From positions 1 through 58,888 of the forward strand of contig VTPO01000010.1 in the NCBI GenBank assembly GCA_008638205.1: 58,888 bases of DNA, read 5' to 3'. The stretch comes from Pelagibacteraceae bacterium. GTDB lineage: Bacteria > Pseudomonadota > Alphaproteobacteria > Pelagibacterales > Pelagibacteraceae. Shown piece by piece: positions 14,958 through 25,622 of this stretch. Each line of letters opens with the position of its first letter. Within the stretch, counting starts at the first letter, position 1. The position numbers were made by a program, and so were the translations under genes. The notes under the pieces were generated by a model that saw nothing but the letters and a program-made list of their open reading frames with translations, did not search any database and was not told the origin of the DNA.

Positions 14958-15719
14958 ATGAATGTAAATGTAATTCCATGCTTATCTGACAACTACTCTT
15001 ATTGTGTTGTAGATCCCGAGACTAAAAAAGTAGTAATCGTTGATCCGGCAGAATTTGATGCTGTAGATTCTTTTTTAGAAAAAAATAATTTATCTTTGGA
15101 TTTTATATTAAATACACATCATCATGGAGACCATGTAGATGGAAACCAATCTTTGAAAAAAAAATATAACTGTAAAATTGTAGGATTTGCACCTGACCAC
15201 AACAGAATACCAGGGATTGATATATTGCTTGATGATGGTCAAATTTGGGAATTTGCTAATACCGAAGTAGAAGTGCATCATGTACCAGGGCACACTTCTG
15301 GACATATTTTTTATTATTTCAAAAAAAATAATTTAGCTTTTGTTGGAGATGTCGTTTTTTCTTTAGGGTGTGGAAGAATTTTTGAAGGTACCTATGAAGA
15401 AATGTTTGCTTCTGTAGACCAAATACGAAAATTGCCTCCTCAAACAAAAGTGTTTTGTGGTCATGAATATACAAAATCAAACCTAGCATTTTGTATGTCT
15501 GTTGATCCAGATAATGATGATTTAAAAAAAAGAGCTACTGAGATAGAGGGCCTAAGAAGACAGAATAAGCCTACTATTCCAACTACTATTAGCATGGAGC
15601 TTAAAACTAATATTTTTTTCAGACTAGACGACCTTGCGGTTAGAAAGTCTCTTTCATTAAACAATGCTACAGACCTGGAAGTCTTTACAAAACTGAGGAA
15701 ATTAAAGGATAATTTCTAG
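14958..15719 (+). CDS. gloB: Hydroxyacylglutathione hydrolase (glyoxalase II)
   Basis: This 253-residue metallo-beta-lactamase-fold enzyme hydrolyses S-lactoylglutathione in methylglyoxal detoxification. The di-metal site motif THHHGDHVDG supplies H54, H56, D58 and H59. Further ligands are in HVPGHTSGH (about 110-118), FVGDVVFSLGCGR and FCGHEYT. The C-terminal helical glutathione-binding part is complete. It stands alone between the divergent methyltransferase and the rplU promoter. Confidence 0.93.
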   Translation: MNVNVIPCLSDNYSYCVVDPETKKVVIVDPAEFDAVDSFLEKNNLSLDFILNTHHHGDHVDGNQSLKKKYNCKIVGFAPDHNRIPGIDILLDDGQIWEFANTEVEVHHVPGHTSGHIFYYFKKNNLAFVGDVVFSLGCGRIFEGTYEEMFASVDQIRKLPPQTKVFCGHEYTKSNLAFCMSVDPDNDDLKKRATEIEGLRRQNKPTIPTTISMELKTNIFFRLDDLAVRKSLSLNNATDLEVFTKLRKLKDNF

Positions 15720-15738
15720 TATTTGCTGATCTAACGCC

Positions 15739-15766
15739 TTGACATGGTAAGCTTGCTGGATATATT
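15739..15766 (+). promoter_or_regulatory. Strong promoter of the rplU operon
   Basis: TTGACA (15739-15744) and TATATT (15761-15766) are spaced by 16 nt, giving a start near 15773 and a leader of about 17 nt before the rplU ATG. No Shine-Dalgarno is apparent in that leader. It probably drives the ten co-directional genes from rplU to rppH. Confidence 0.7.
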
Positions 15767-15789
15767 GCCTCTACTTTAAAAAACATACA

Positions 15790-16230
15790 ATGACTTTTGC
15801 AGTAATACATACAGGTGGAAAACAATACAAAGTATCAGCTAATGATACGTTGCGTTTAGAAAAAATTTCTGGCGAAGCTGGAAACGTAGTTAACTTTGAT
15901 CAAGTATTACTTACAAACAAAGATGATAATATTGAAATTGGAGCTCCACTTTTAGAAGGAGCAAAAGTTGAAGGCGTTGTTGTTAAACAAACCAAAAATA
16001 AAACAGTTATATCTTTTACAAAAAGAAGAAGACAGAATTCAAGAAGAAAAAAAGGGCATAGACAGCAAATTTCCGTAATCCAAATTATGAAGATATTTGG
16101 AAAAGATGGAAAAATTCTATCTGAAGCAGATAAGAAGGTTGAAGTTGACGTTATAGCTAAAACCAAAGCCTCTATTACTAAGGAAAAAGAAACAAAAACT
16201 AAAGATACGGTTGTATCTAAAAAAAAATAA
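15790..16230 (+). CDS. rplU: Large ribosomal subunit protein bL21 with C-terminal extension
   Basis: The protein has 146 residues, against about 103 in E. coli. The bL21 core is complete: FAVIHTGGKQYKV at the start, and the RNA-binding region TKRRRQNSRRKKGHRQ at about 77-92. From about residue 105 there is an extra low-complexity Lys/Thr/Val tail. It heads the operon with rpmA 17 bp downstream, as is usual. The tail may be flexible and RNA-contacting. Confidence 0.95.
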   Translation: MTFAVIHTGGKQYKVSANDTLRLEKISGEAGNVVNFDQVLLTNKDDNIEIGAPLLEGAKVEGVVVKQTKNKTVISFTKRRRQNSRRKKGHRQQISVIQIMKIFGKDGKILSEADKKVEVDVIAKTKASITKEKETKTKDTVVSKKK

Positions 16231-16247
16231 ACTAAAATTATAATATT

Positions 16248-16502
16248 ATGGCAACGAAAAAAGCAGGTGGTTCTACAAGAAACGGTCGAGATAGTGCTGG
16301 TAGAAGATTAGGAGTCAAAAAATATGGCGAACAATCAGTTATTCCTGGTAACATTATCTTACGACAAAGAGGCACTAAAATGCATCCTGGTCAAAATGTT
16401 GGAATGGGAAAAGATCACACAATTTTTGCAAAAGTAAGCGGTAGAGTCAAATTTCAAACTAAAAAGTTTGGAAAAAAATACATTTCTGTCATTCCTCACT
16501 AG
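16248..16502 (+). CDS. rpmA: Large ribosomal subunit protein bL27
   Basis: This is an 84-residue protein of normal length. The N-terminus [16 protein letters not shown] reaches the peptidyl-transferase centre without a cleavable leader. The conserved [20 protein letters not shown] segment follows at about 39-58. It is cotranscribed with rplU and followed after 49 bp by obg. In that gap a 7-bp inverted repeat (16509-16527) and a TATAAT (16536-16541) are visible. Confidence 0.96.
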   Translation: MATKKAGGSTRNGRDSAGRRLGVKKYGEQSVIPGNIILRQRGTKMHPGQNVGMGKDHTIFAKVSGRVKFQTKKFGKKYISVIPH

Positions 16503-16508
16503 ATAAAC

Positions 16509-16541
16509 ACTTCTTTTTTTAAGAAGTAATTCCCCTATAAT
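16509..16541 (+). promoter_or_regulatory. Hairpin and -10-like element between rpmA and obg
   Basis: ACTTCTT (16509-16515) and AAGAAGT (16521-16527) form a stem with a T5 loop. There is no U-run after it, so termination is doubtful and RNA processing or 3'-end protection is more likely. TATAAT at 16536-16541 ends 10 nt before the obg ATG, which could give a short-leader internal transcript. The -35 region is poor. Confidence 0.35.
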
Positions 16542-16551
16542 TCCCTAAATT

Positions 16552-17520
16552 ATGAAATTTTTAGATCAAGCTAAAATTTATGTAAAAGCTGGAAATGGTG
16601 GAAGCGGTCTTTCAAGTTTTAGAAGAGAAAAGTTTGTTGAATTTGGAGGTCCTAATGGGGGTGATGGAGGATCGGGAGGATCTATTATTTTAAAATCTGT
16701 GAATGGTCTTAATACTTTAATAGATTTTAGATATGCCCAACATTTTAAAGCAGGTAATGGAGAAAAGGGAGGGTCTAGTAATAAGACAGGTCATGGAGGA
16801 AAAGACCTAACGTTACGTGTTCCTCTTGGAACCCAAGTATATGCAGAAGATAAAAAAACTTTAATTTATGATTTTACTAAAGAAGATGAAGAATTTATTT
16901 TAGCCAAAGGAGGTGTGGGAGGAGTTGGAAATACAAGATTTAAAAGCTCTACCAATCGTGCACCTAGAAAATTTACTAAAGGTAAACTTGGTGAGGAAAT
17001 TTCAATATGGCTGGAATTAAAGATTATTGCAGACGTTGGGTTGATCGGATTTCCTAATGTAGGAAAATCTAGTTTTTTGAACATATCAACTAGAGCTAGA
17101 CCAAAAATAGCCAATTATCCATTCACTACAATAAATCCAAATTTAGGAGTAGTTCAAATTGATGATAAAGAAATTGTACTAGCAGATATCCCTGGGTTAA
17201 TTGAAGGTGCGCACAAAGGCATAGGACTAGGAGATAAATTTTTAAAACATATTGAAAGATGCAAAAGCTTATTACACATTATAGATATAAATGAGGATGA
17301 TTTGATTGGACAATACAAGGTAATCAGAGAAGAATTAAAACAATATAGTGAAAAGCTTACTAAAAAAAAAGAAATAGTAGTATTTAATAAAATTGATTTA
17401 CTAGAAGAAAAAGAAAAAAATGAAAAACTCAAAGAATTTAAGAAATTTTTTAAAAAGAAGTTTTATGAAATTTCTATTCTCAAAAAAGAAAATATTAATA
17501 CAATATTAAGAATTTTATAA
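16552..17520 (+). CDS. obg: Obg/CgtA ribosome-assembly GTPase
   Basis: The 322-residue protein has the glycine-rich Obg fold at 1-157 followed by a G domain. The P-loop is GFPNVGKSS (166-174), then the switch II motif ADIPGLIEGAHKG and NKIDL. It binds the 50S particle late in assembly. The variable C-terminal OCT domain of some Obg proteins is absent. Its stop overlaps the proB start by one base (TAATG). The place after rplU-rpmA is conserved across bacteria. Confidence 0.95.
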   Translation: MKFLDQAKIYVKAGNGGSGLSSFRREKFVEFGGPNGGDGGSGGSIILKSVNGLNTLIDFRYAQHFKAGNGEKGGSSNKTGHGGKDLTLRVPLGTQVYAEDKKTLIYDFTKEDEEFILAKGGVGGVGNTRFKSSTNRAPRKFTKGKLGEEISIWLELKIIADVGLIGFPNVGKSSFLNISTRARPKIANYPFTTINPNLGVVQIDDKEIVLADIPGLIEGAHKGIGLGDKFLKHIERCKSLLHIIDINEDDLIGQYKVIREELKQYSEKLTKKKEIVVFNKIDLLEEKEKNEKLKEFKKFFKKKFYEISILKKENINTILRIL

Positions 17521-18644
17521 TGAATATTTTAAATTCAAAACTATTGATAATTAAAATTGGCTCTTCTACGTTGATAGATAAGACAGAAAATTTTAAGAAA
17601 GATTGGATAAACAAGTTAATTGATGATGTCCATTTTTTGATCAAAAAAAAAATTAAAGTTATCATAGTTACTTCTGGGGCTATTGCCTTGGGTTGTAAGC
17701 TTTTAAAAAAAAATAAAAAAAAATTAAAGCTTAAAGAGCATCAGGCTATTGCTGCAGTTGGACAAATAGAATTAATGAATTTGTTTAAAAAATCATTTTT
17801 AAGAAAAAAAATCAAAATTGCACAGATTTTGCTTACCCTGGAAGATACAGAAAATAGAAGAAGGTCTTTAAATGCAAAAGATACCATTTCTAACCTATTT
17901 GAAATGAACATTGTCCCTATTGTAAATGAAAACGATACTACAGCGACCTCTGAAATCAGATATGGTGATAATGACAGACTTGCAGCAAGAGTTGCTCAAA
18001 TAATTAATGCAGACACGCTCATTATGCTTTCTGATATTGACGGACTGTATTCTAAAAACCCAAATCAATTTAAGGATTCTGTCTATATAAAAAAAGTTAC
18101 AGAAATTAATGAATCCATAAAAAAAATAGCAACCAAAAGTATTAGCGATTATGGGACGGGTGGAATGATAACTAAAATTGAAGCTGCAAAAATTTGTATG
18201 GACGCAGGCTGTAATATGCTTATTGGATCTGGGACGAAAAATAATCCTATTCAAAAAATGATTAAGAATAAAAAATTTACATGGTTCGTTCCAAAGATCA
18301 ATTCTCATAATGCAAAAAAAAGATGGATCATGGGAACTATTAAAACAAAAGGATCTATTTTTGTAGATCAAGGAGCTGCTCGAGCTATCATTAATGGAAA
18401 AAGTTTATTACCAGTAGGGATAATAGATACCAGTGGTACCTTTCAAAGAGGAGATACCGTATCTATTTTTGGTGATCATAAAAAAAAATTAGGAACAGGA
18501 GTAACCTCCTACTCTAATAATGATATTAAAAAAATTAAAGGTCTTAAAAGTGATCAGATAAATAAAATACTTGGATATTCTTCACGTGGAGAGGTAATTC
18601 ATATAGATAATTTAGTAAGAGAAAAAAAGAATGAAAACAAATAA
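17520..18644 (+). CDS. proB: Glutamate 5-kinase ProB
   Basis: The 374-residue enzyme phosphorylates glutamate to gamma-glutamyl phosphate, the first step of proline synthesis. The amino-acid-kinase domain (IKIGSSTL at about 11-18, VTSGAIALG at about 49-57, VNENDTTA at about 136-143) is followed by a C-terminal PUA domain from about 280. It overlaps obg by 1 bp and proA by 14 bp. Feedback by proline is usual in the family. Confidence 0.95.
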   Translation: MNILNSKLLIIKIGSSTLIDKTENFKKDWINKLIDDVHFLIKKKIKVIIVTSGAIALGCKLLKKNKKKLKLKEHQAIAAVGQIELMNLFKKSFLRKKIKIAQILLTLEDTENRRRSLNAKDTISNLFEMNIVPIVNENDTTATSEIRYGDNDRLAARVAQIINADTLIMLSDIDGLYSKNPNQFKDSVYIKKVTEINESIKKIATKSISDYGTGGMITKIEAAKICMDAGCNMLIGSGTKNNPIQKMIKNKKFTWFVPKINSHNAKKRWIMGTIKTKGSIFVDQGAARAIINGKSLLPVGIIDTSGTFQRGDTVSIFGDHKKKLGTGVTSYSNNDIKKIKGLKSDQINKILGYSSRGEVIHIDNLVREKKNENK

Positions 18645-19890
18645 TTACTTAGAACAACTAGGTAAAAAAGCTGTAATAGCATCTAATGCAATAGTACAGT
18701 TATCTGAAATCCGAAAAAATAAGGTGCTAAAAGATTATATTGGTGAAATAAAAAAAAAGAAAAAAGCAATCCTTAAAGCCAATGAGCTAGATATTAAAAA
18801 TGCTAAAATCAAAAAAATAAAAGCAAATATAATAGAACGGTCAATTTTAAATAATGATAGAATTGAAAGTATCATCCAGTCAATTAAGGAAGTTATAAAA
18901 CTTAAAGATCCTACAAATAAAATTATAAGTTCCACTAAAAGACCTAATGGTCTGGTTATCCAAAAAATAACAATGCCAATTGGGGTAATTGGTGTCATTT
19001 ATGAGGCAAGACCTAATGTGACTGCAGATGTTTCTATTCTTTGTTTTAAGTCTGGTAACTGCGCTATTCTTCGTGGCGGAACAGAAGCTTTTTATTCCAA
19101 TACCATTTTATGCAATTTATTTAGAAAGGTATTAAAAAAAAATAAAATCAATCCTGATTGCATTCAACTTATAAACAAAACTAATAGGGATTATGTGGAT
19201 TATTTATTATCCAATATGAGATCTTATATCGACGTAATAGTTCCAAGAGGTGGAAAAGGTCTTGTTAAAAAAGTATTAGATTTATCCAAAGTTCCTGTCA
19301 TTGGTCATTTAGAGGGGCTTTGTCATATATATGTTGATGCAAAAGCTAGCTCAGAAATGTCTAGGAAAGTTGTATTTAATGCAAAGCTTAGAAGAACTAG
19401 TATATGCGGAGCAGTCGAAACTTTATTGATTCATAAAAAAGTTGTAGGCACCCACTTACTACCTATTCTAAATTTACTACATAAAAGTGGTTGCAAAATT
19501 ATAGGTGATAAAATGGTCAAGAAGCATTTTGCTAAAGCTAGCCTTGCAAAAGAAATAGACTGGAAGACTGAATATTTAGACTCTATTATTTCAGTTAAAG
19601 TTGTAGATAATATAGATGAAGCCATCTCACATATTCACAAATATGGAACAAACCATACGGAATCTATTATTACTAGTAGCAAACAAAATGCACAAAAATT
19701 TTTAAATGAAGTTACCAGCTCAATAGTCATGCATAATACTTCTACTCAATTTGCAGACGGATATGAATTTGGTCTTGGAGCTGAAGTGGGAATTTCTACA
19801 AACAAACTTCATCCTAGAGGACCTGTTGGATTAGAACAGCTAACTTCATATAAATATGTTGTTAAAGGCAAAGGCCAAATCAGAACTTGA
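18631..19890 (+). CDS. proA: Gamma-glutamyl phosphate reductase ProA
   Basis: The 419-residue NADPH-dependent enzyme of the aldehyde-dehydrogenase superfamily reduces gamma-glutamyl phosphate to glutamate semialdehyde. The catalytic cysteine is C259 in RRTSICGAVETLL; the motifs YEARPNVT (124-131) and VPRGGKGLV (about 204-212) are intact. It overlaps proB upstream and nadD by 4 bp downstream, so the proBA pair is tightly coupled. Confidence 0.95.
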   Translation: MKTNNYLEQLGKKAVIASNAIVQLSEIRKNKVLKDYIGEIKKKKKAILKANELDIKNAKIKKIKANIIERSILNNDRIESIIQSIKEVIKLKDPTNKIISSTKRPNGLVIQKITMPIGVIGVIYEARPNVTADVSILCFKSGNCAILRGGTEAFYSNTILCNLFRKVLKKNKINPDCIQLINKTNRDYVDYLLSNMRSYIDVIVPRGGKGLVKKVLDLSKVPVIGHLEGLCHIYVDAKASSEMSRKVVFNAKLRRTSICGAVETLLIHKKVVGTHLLPILNLLHKSGCKIIGDKMVKKHFAKASLAKEIDWKTEYLDSIISVKVVDNIDEAISHIHKYGTNHTESIITSSKQNAQKFLNEVTSSIVMHNTSTQFADGYEFGLGAEVGISTNKLHPRGPVGLEQLTSYKYVVKGKGQIRT

Positions 19891-20474
19891 AACTAAGAAT
19901 CCAAAATAATTTAGGAATTTTGGGGGGAACTTTTGACCCACCACACAAAGGTCATTTGCATATATCCAAACTAGTTATTAAAAAATTGTATCTTAAGACT
20001 TTGTATTGGGCGATCACCAAACAAAACCCTCTTAAAAAAACAACCCCACATAATAATGAAAATAAAAGAAAAACATTATGTAGGCAGCTGACAAGGGGTG
20101 AAAAAAAAATAAAATTACTCAATACAAGTGATATTAAAAATTCTAACCTTACTATAAATATTCTACAAAAAATAAAAAAAAAAATTAACAAAAAAACAAA
20201 TTTATTTTTTATTATCGGAGCAGATAATTTAGTTCAGTTACATCAATGGAAAGAGTATAAAAAAATATTTTCTTTATGTACTGTGGTAGTCATGAATAGA
20301 ATTGGTTATAAAAAACCTGCACTAACTTCTCCTGCAGCTAAAAAATTTAGAAAAACAAAAATAAGCTTGGATACTTTGCTTAAAATGGGCCCCAAACAAA
20401 AGGAATGGGTATATATTAACAACAAAGGTATTAATGTATCTTCTTCAAGACTTAGAATTAGTTTATATAAATAG
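19887..20474 (+). CDS. nadD: Nicotinate-nucleotide adenylyltransferase NadD
   Basis: The protein has 195 residues. The nucleotidyltransferase signature GGTFDPPHKGH (13-23) and the C-terminal motif NVSSSRLR are present. It makes deamido-NAD from nicotinate mononucleotide and ATP. The start codon is TTG at 19887, overlapping the proA stop; no ATG occurs before the conserved motif. Gene order proA-nadD-rsfS-rlmH is the common alphaproteobacterial arrangement. Confidence 0.92.
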   Translation: MKLRIQNNLGILGGTFDPPHKGHLHISKLVIKKLYLKTLYWAITKQNPLKKTTPHNNENKRKTLCRQLTRGEKKIKLLNTSDIKNSNLTINILQKIKKKINKKTNLFFIIGADNLVQLHQWKEYKKIFSLCTVVVMNRIGYKKPALTSPAAKKFRKTKISLDTLLKMGPKQKEWVYINNKGINVSSSRLRISLYK

Positions 20475-20482
20475 TTATTAAA

Positions 20483-20839
20483 ATGGTAAGTGAAAAAAAA
20501 ACAAGTTTAGTATCAATAATTAAAAAAATACTAGATGACAACAAGGCAACAAATATTGTTACAATTGACTTGAAAGACAAAAGTTCAATTGCTGATTATA
20601 TGATTGTAGCAAGCGGAACTTCCTCTAGACACATACAATCAATCACAGAAATAACCGCGCAAGAGTTGAAAAATATTGGAATTAAAGGTTGTAATATTGA
20701 AGGACAAGAAAGCGATGACTGGAAGCTACTAGATGCAATAGAAGTGGTGGTTCATATATTTCATCCAGAAAAACGATCTTTGTATAATCTTGAAAAAATG
20801 TGGGAAGACATACTCCCTCAGCAAAATATTACCATTTAA
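20483..20839 (+). CDS. rsfS: Ribosomal silencing factor RsfS
   Basis: The 118-residue Iojap-family protein binds bL14 and blocks subunit joining when nutrients are scarce. Conserved motifs are ASGTSSRHIQSI at about 43-54 and W-K-L-L-D, followed by VVVHIFHPEKRSLYNLEKMW near the end. It is flanked by nadD (8 bp) and rlmH (no gap, TAA then ATG). Confidence 0.93.
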   Translation: MVSEKKTSLVSIIKKILDDNKATNIVTIDLKDKSSIADYMIVASGTSSRHIQSITEITAQELKNIGIKGCNIEGQESDDWKLLDAIEVVVHIFHPEKRSLYNLEKMWEDILPQQNITI

Positions 20840-21280
20840 ATGAAGGTCACAATTTTGTGCGAAGGACGAATTAACAAGGGTCCTGAGAAAGAATTGTGTA
20901 CGCTCTACCAACAAAGAATAAATTCTATAAAACAAAGTGGTTTTAGCAATTTTTTAATCAAACAGTCTACATCAAAAGAAATTATCAAAATAATTAACAA
21001 TAAAAATAGTAATACTAAAATATTAATTCTAAGTGAAATTGGAAAAATATATTCTAGTATAGAATTCTCAAAATACATTCAAAAAACATTAAACAATGGC
21101 ATTAAAGAGCTATATCTTCTCATAGGAAAACCAGAGGGAATTTCGGTCAGTACAGGAAAATGTGAAAAAATATCTTTAGGTAAAATGACTTTTCCACACT
21201 CCTTATCAAGAGTAATTTTATGTGAACAATTTTACAGATGTGCTACAATTATAACTAATCATCCGTATCATAAATATTAA
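20840..21280 (+). CDS. rlmH: 23S rRNA pseudouridine-1915 N3-methyltransferase RlmH
   Basis: The 146-residue SPOUT methyltransferase acts on pseudouridine 1915 in helix 69. The knot motifs LLIGKPEGIS (about 93-102) and SLGKMTFPHSLSRVILCEQFYRC, ending with the hallmark HPYHKY C-terminus, are complete. Its start directly follows the rsfS stop. It makes a ribosome-maturation pair with RsfS. Confidence 0.93.
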   Translation: MKVTILCEGRINKGPEKELCTLYQQRINSIKQSGFSNFLIKQSTSKEIIKIINNKNSNTKILILSEIGKIYSSIEFSKYIQKTLNNGIKELYLLIGKPEGISVSTGKCEKISLGKMTFPHSLSRVILCEQFYRCATIITNHPYHKY

Positions 21281-21285
21281 AACAT

Positions 21286-22419
21286 ATGAGATTCTTTATA
21301 AAGTTAATTTTATTATTTCTTGTTTTGCTTGTTCCTAGCGCAAGTTCTAAAAACACACATCCTCTTTATGAAAAGTTAGATTTATTTAGTGATGTCTTGG
21401 AAAAAATTAACAAGGAATACGTAACAGATATTGATCAAAGCAAGGTGATTGATGCTGCTATTAATGGAATGCTTCAATCGCTCGATCCTTATTCTGCATA
21501 TATGAATCCCGAAAGTTACAGGAATATGAATATTGAGACAAAAGGAGAGTTTGGTGGCTTAGGTATTGAGATTACTATGGAATCAGGATTTATAAAAGTA
21601 ATTACTCCTATTGAAGGATCTCCTGCAGATGAGGTTGGTGTAAAGCCAGGGGACTACATAATTAAAATTAATGAAACTCAAGTTAAGGGTCTAACTTTAC
21701 AAGAAGCTGTAAACCTAATGCGAGGAAAAATAGGGACTTCCATTGATATTACGATTAGACGCCTAGATGAAAATGAAGATTTAAAATTTACTATCACTAG
21801 AGACAACATAAAAGTGAGAGAAATTTCATCATCCATAATGGAAAATGTCGGCTACATAAGATTACGAGCATTTAATCAACAAAGTTCTAAGCAACTAAGA
21901 AAAAAAATTAAAGATCTATCCAAAAAAAATTTAGATGGTTATATTTTAGACCTACGTAACAATCCTGGCGGGCTGTTATCCCAAGCTATTAAAATAACAG
22001 ACGCTTTCTTAGATGGTGGAGAAATAGTTTCTACAAGAGGAAGAGATAAAAATGATATTAAAATTTACACGGCCAAAAAAGGCGACATATTAAAAAGAAA
22101 ACCCCTAATAGTATTGATTAATCGAGGCTCAGCCTCAGCATCAGAAATTGTATCTGGAGCTTTAAAAGATCACAAAAGAGCAATACTGCTTGGTGAAAAA
22201 ACTTTTGGAAAAGGTTCTGTTCAATCCATCATCCCCCTAAAAAAAAATGGAGCTTTGAGGCTTACTATAGCAAAATATTATTTACCTTCGGGACAATCTA
22301 TTTCTGAAATTGGAGTAGAACCAGATATCTTAATTAAAGAACAAAAAGAAAATTTTAAAATTAACGATGGCATAAATGACAATCAGCTTGTTTATGCTTT
22401 AAATCTTTTAAAAAAATAA
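21286..22419 (+). CDS. ctpA: Carboxy-terminal processing protease CtpA (S41 family)
   Basis: The protein has 377 residues: a signal peptide to about residue 21 (VPSASS), a PDZ domain at about 85-160, and the S41 protease core. The Ser/Lys dyad is S284 in RGSASASEI and K309 in EKTFGKGS. It acts in the periplasm on the C-termini of envelope proteins. It lies 5 bp after rlmH and 5 bp before rppH. The usual alphaproteobacterial neighbour, an EnvC-like peptidase gene between rlmH and ctpA, is missing here. Confidence 0.93.
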   Translation: MRFFIKLILLFLVLLVPSASSKNTHPLYEKLDLFSDVLEKINKEYVTDIDQSKVIDAAINGMLQSLDPYSAYMNPESYRNMNIETKGEFGGLGIEITMESGFIKVITPIEGSPADEVGVKPGDYIIKINETQVKGLTLQEAVNLMRGKIGTSIDITIRRLDENEDLKFTITRDNIKVREISSSIMENVGYIRLRAFNQQSSKQLRKKIKDLSKKNLDGYILDLRNNPGGLLSQAIKITDAFLDGGEIVSTRGRDKNDIKIYTAKKGDILKRKPLIVLINRGSASASEIVSGALKDHKRAILLGEKTFGKGSVQSIIPLKKNGALRLTIAKYYLPSGQSISEIGVEPDILIKEQKENFKINDGINDNQLVYALNLLKK

Positions 22420-22424
22420 GACGT

Positions 22425-22892
22425 ATGAAACCAATGAAAAATTTACCTTATAGAAAAGGAGTGGGCATTATGCTCTTCAACAAAGAAAAAAAAATTTTTG
22501 TTGGTAAAAGATTAGATAATCAATCTGCATGGCAAATGCCTCAAGGTGGTGTTGATGGAGATGAGAACGTATTAGAAACTGCAAAAAGAGAATTGCAAGA
22601 AGAAACAGGCATAACTTCTATTCAAATAATCAAACAATCAAAAAAACAATATACATATGACCTTCCTGAATCTGTAAGGGATAGGATTTGGAAAGGAAAA
22701 TTTAAAGGTCAAGAACAAACTTGGTTTTTAGTAAAATTTTTAGGTGAAGATAAAGAAATTAACTTACAGCAAAAATATCCCGAATTTAAAGACTGGAAGT
22801 GGGTATTAATTGAAGAGCTAGAAAATTTGATAGTCCCTTTTAAAAAAGATCTTTACCAGGAAATAACAAAAGAATTTAAGCCTTTTATTTAG
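22425..22892 (+). CDS. rppH: RNA pyrophosphohydrolase RppH (Nudix)
   Basis: The 155-residue enzyme removes pyrophosphate from mRNA 5' ends or cleaves dinucleoside polyphosphates. The Nudix box runs from G41 to I63 with REL-x-EE-x-G intact. The RppH-type motifs YRKGVGIM at the start and LPYRKG-like context, WQMPQGG, and WFLVKF are visible. A start at 22434 (second Met) is equally possible. It ends the rplU operon and overlaps convergent atpC by 8 bp. Confidence 0.92.
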   Translation: MKPMKNLPYRKGVGIMLFNKEKKIFVGKRLDNQSAWQMPQGGVDGDENVLETAKRELQEETGITSIQIIKQSKKQYTYDLPESVRDRIWKGKFKGQEQTWFLVKFLGEDKEINLQQKYPEFKDWKWVLIEELENLIVPFKKDLYQEITKEFKPFI

Positions 22893-23286
22893 AGGAGGTC
22901 AATCTATTAACCTCTTCTTCAAATCTGCCAGATAAGTACGCTTCGTTATCAGTCTGATTTTGTCTTTGAGATTTTTCTTTAGACTTATTTCTCAAGTAAT
23001 CAAGAGTTGTGCTATCTATTGCCGTAGTATCGAATATCTCAGAAACCAAAATAGTTAACACGTTGCTATTAAATTCTAAGACTCCATCAGAAATGAAAAA
23101 AGATTTTTTGGATCCTTCTGCTTCAATATTTATTCTTCCAGGTTTTAAAAAAGTAATAATAGGAATGTGATTGCTTAATATTTCTAAATCACCTTCAATT
23201 CCTGGAACATTAACAGACAAAACATTATTTTCTGAAAAAATTTTTTTTTCAGGTGTTACAATATCAACTTGGATTGTCTCGCTCAT
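22885..23286 (-). CDS. atpC: F1 ATP synthase epsilon subunit
   Basis: The 133-residue subunit has an N-terminal beta-sandwich (VDIVTPEKKIFSENN; GIEGDLEILSNHIPIITFLKPG) and a C-terminal helical hairpin from about 90. It couples the central stalk to the c-ring and inhibits hydrolysis. It is the last gene of atpHAGDC and sits 6 bp after atpD. Confidence 0.93.
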   Translation of the reverse strand: MSETIQVDIVTPEKKIFSENNVLSVNVPGIEGDLEILSNHIPIITFLKPGRINIEAEGSKKSFFISDGVLEFNSNVLTILVSEIFDTTAIDSTTLDYLRNKSKEKSQRQNQTDNEAYLSGRFEEEVNRLTSSK

Positions 23287-23292
23287 TTATAA

Positions 23293-24726
<1,434 letters not shown>

Positions 24727-24734
24727 TTAATTGT

Positions 24735-25616
24735 CTACAAAGATTCAGCGCCTGAAATGATCTCAATCAACTCTTTCGTGATCACTGCTTGTCTGCTTCT
24801 ATTGTAGTTTATAGTTAACTTGTTAATTAAATCTCCTGCATTTCTTGTCGCGTTGTCCATTGCAGACATTCTTGAACCCTGTTCGCTAGCATCATTTTCT
24901 AAGAAACCCTTAAATATTTGAGTAGAAATATTTTTTGGTAACAAATTCTCTAAAATCTCTTCCTCTTCTGGTTCATAGTCATACTGGGTTTGAGTGCTTA
25001 CCTCGTCTTCTGAAGTATCTTCTGATGGAATAGGAATAATTTGTTGAGCCTGAGGATCCTGAGAAATAACACTTTTAAACTTACTATAAAAAATAGTACA
25101 TACGTCAAACTCCTCTTCTTTAAACATGTCTATAATTTTTGTGGTGATCTCATCTGATTCATTGATTGTAATTTTTTTTAGATCTTTAAAACTAATTTTT
25201 TCAACGATATATTTTCCATACATTCTTTTTAATTGATCATTGCCTTTACTGCCCACAGTAATAATTTTTAATTCTTTTCCGGAGTTTATAATGTCATTAA
25301 AAAATATTCGAGCTCTTCTGCATATGTTAGTATTAAACCCACCACATAAACCTCTATCTGCAGTCATTACCACGCATAAATGTTTATGGCTTTTTGCATT
25401 ACCCACCAAAAGCTTGGGTGCGGAAGATGGATTTATTATTGATGCTTTCAAATTAGTAATGATACTATTCATTTTATCTGAATAAGGTCTTCCTTTTTCG
25501 GCTCTATCTTGAGCTTTTCTTAATTTAGCAGCAGCGACCATTTTCATTGCCTTGGTAATTTTCTGTGTAGATTTTACGCTTTTAATTCTATTACGTAAGT
25601 CTTTTAGAGTTGCCAT
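24735..25616 (-). CDS. atpG: F1 ATP synthase gamma subunit
   Basis: The 293-residue central-stalk subunit has an N-terminal helix beginning MATLKDLRNRIKSVKSTQKITKA-type sequence (positions 1-23), the DRGLCGGFN motif, and a C-terminal helix with MDNATRNAGDLI and YNRSRQA-x-IT-x-EL. An acidic stretch of about 20 residues near 200-220 precedes the motif of the C-terminal helix; alphaproteobacterial gammas often carry this. Confidence 0.96.
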   Translation of the reverse strand: MATLKDLRNRIKSVKSTQKITKAMKMVAAAKLRKAQDRAEKGRPYSDKMNSIITNLKASIINPSSAPKLLVGNAKSHKHLCVVMTADRGLCGGFNTNICRRARIFFNDIINSGKELKIITVGSKGNDQLKRMYGKYIVEKISFKDLKKITINESDEITTKIIDMFKEEEFDVCTIFYSKFKSVISQDPQAQQIIPIPSEDTSEDEVSTQTQYDYEPEEEEILENLLPKNISTQIFKGFLENDASEQGSRMSAMDNATRNAGDLINKLTINYNRSRQAVITKELIEIISGAESL

Positions 25617-25622
25617 TAATTT

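Noticed and set aside
17895-18371. Open frame of about 158 codons antisense to proB
   Set aside because: It has no start-site support or motif and is the reverse-strand shadow of a conserved enzyme.
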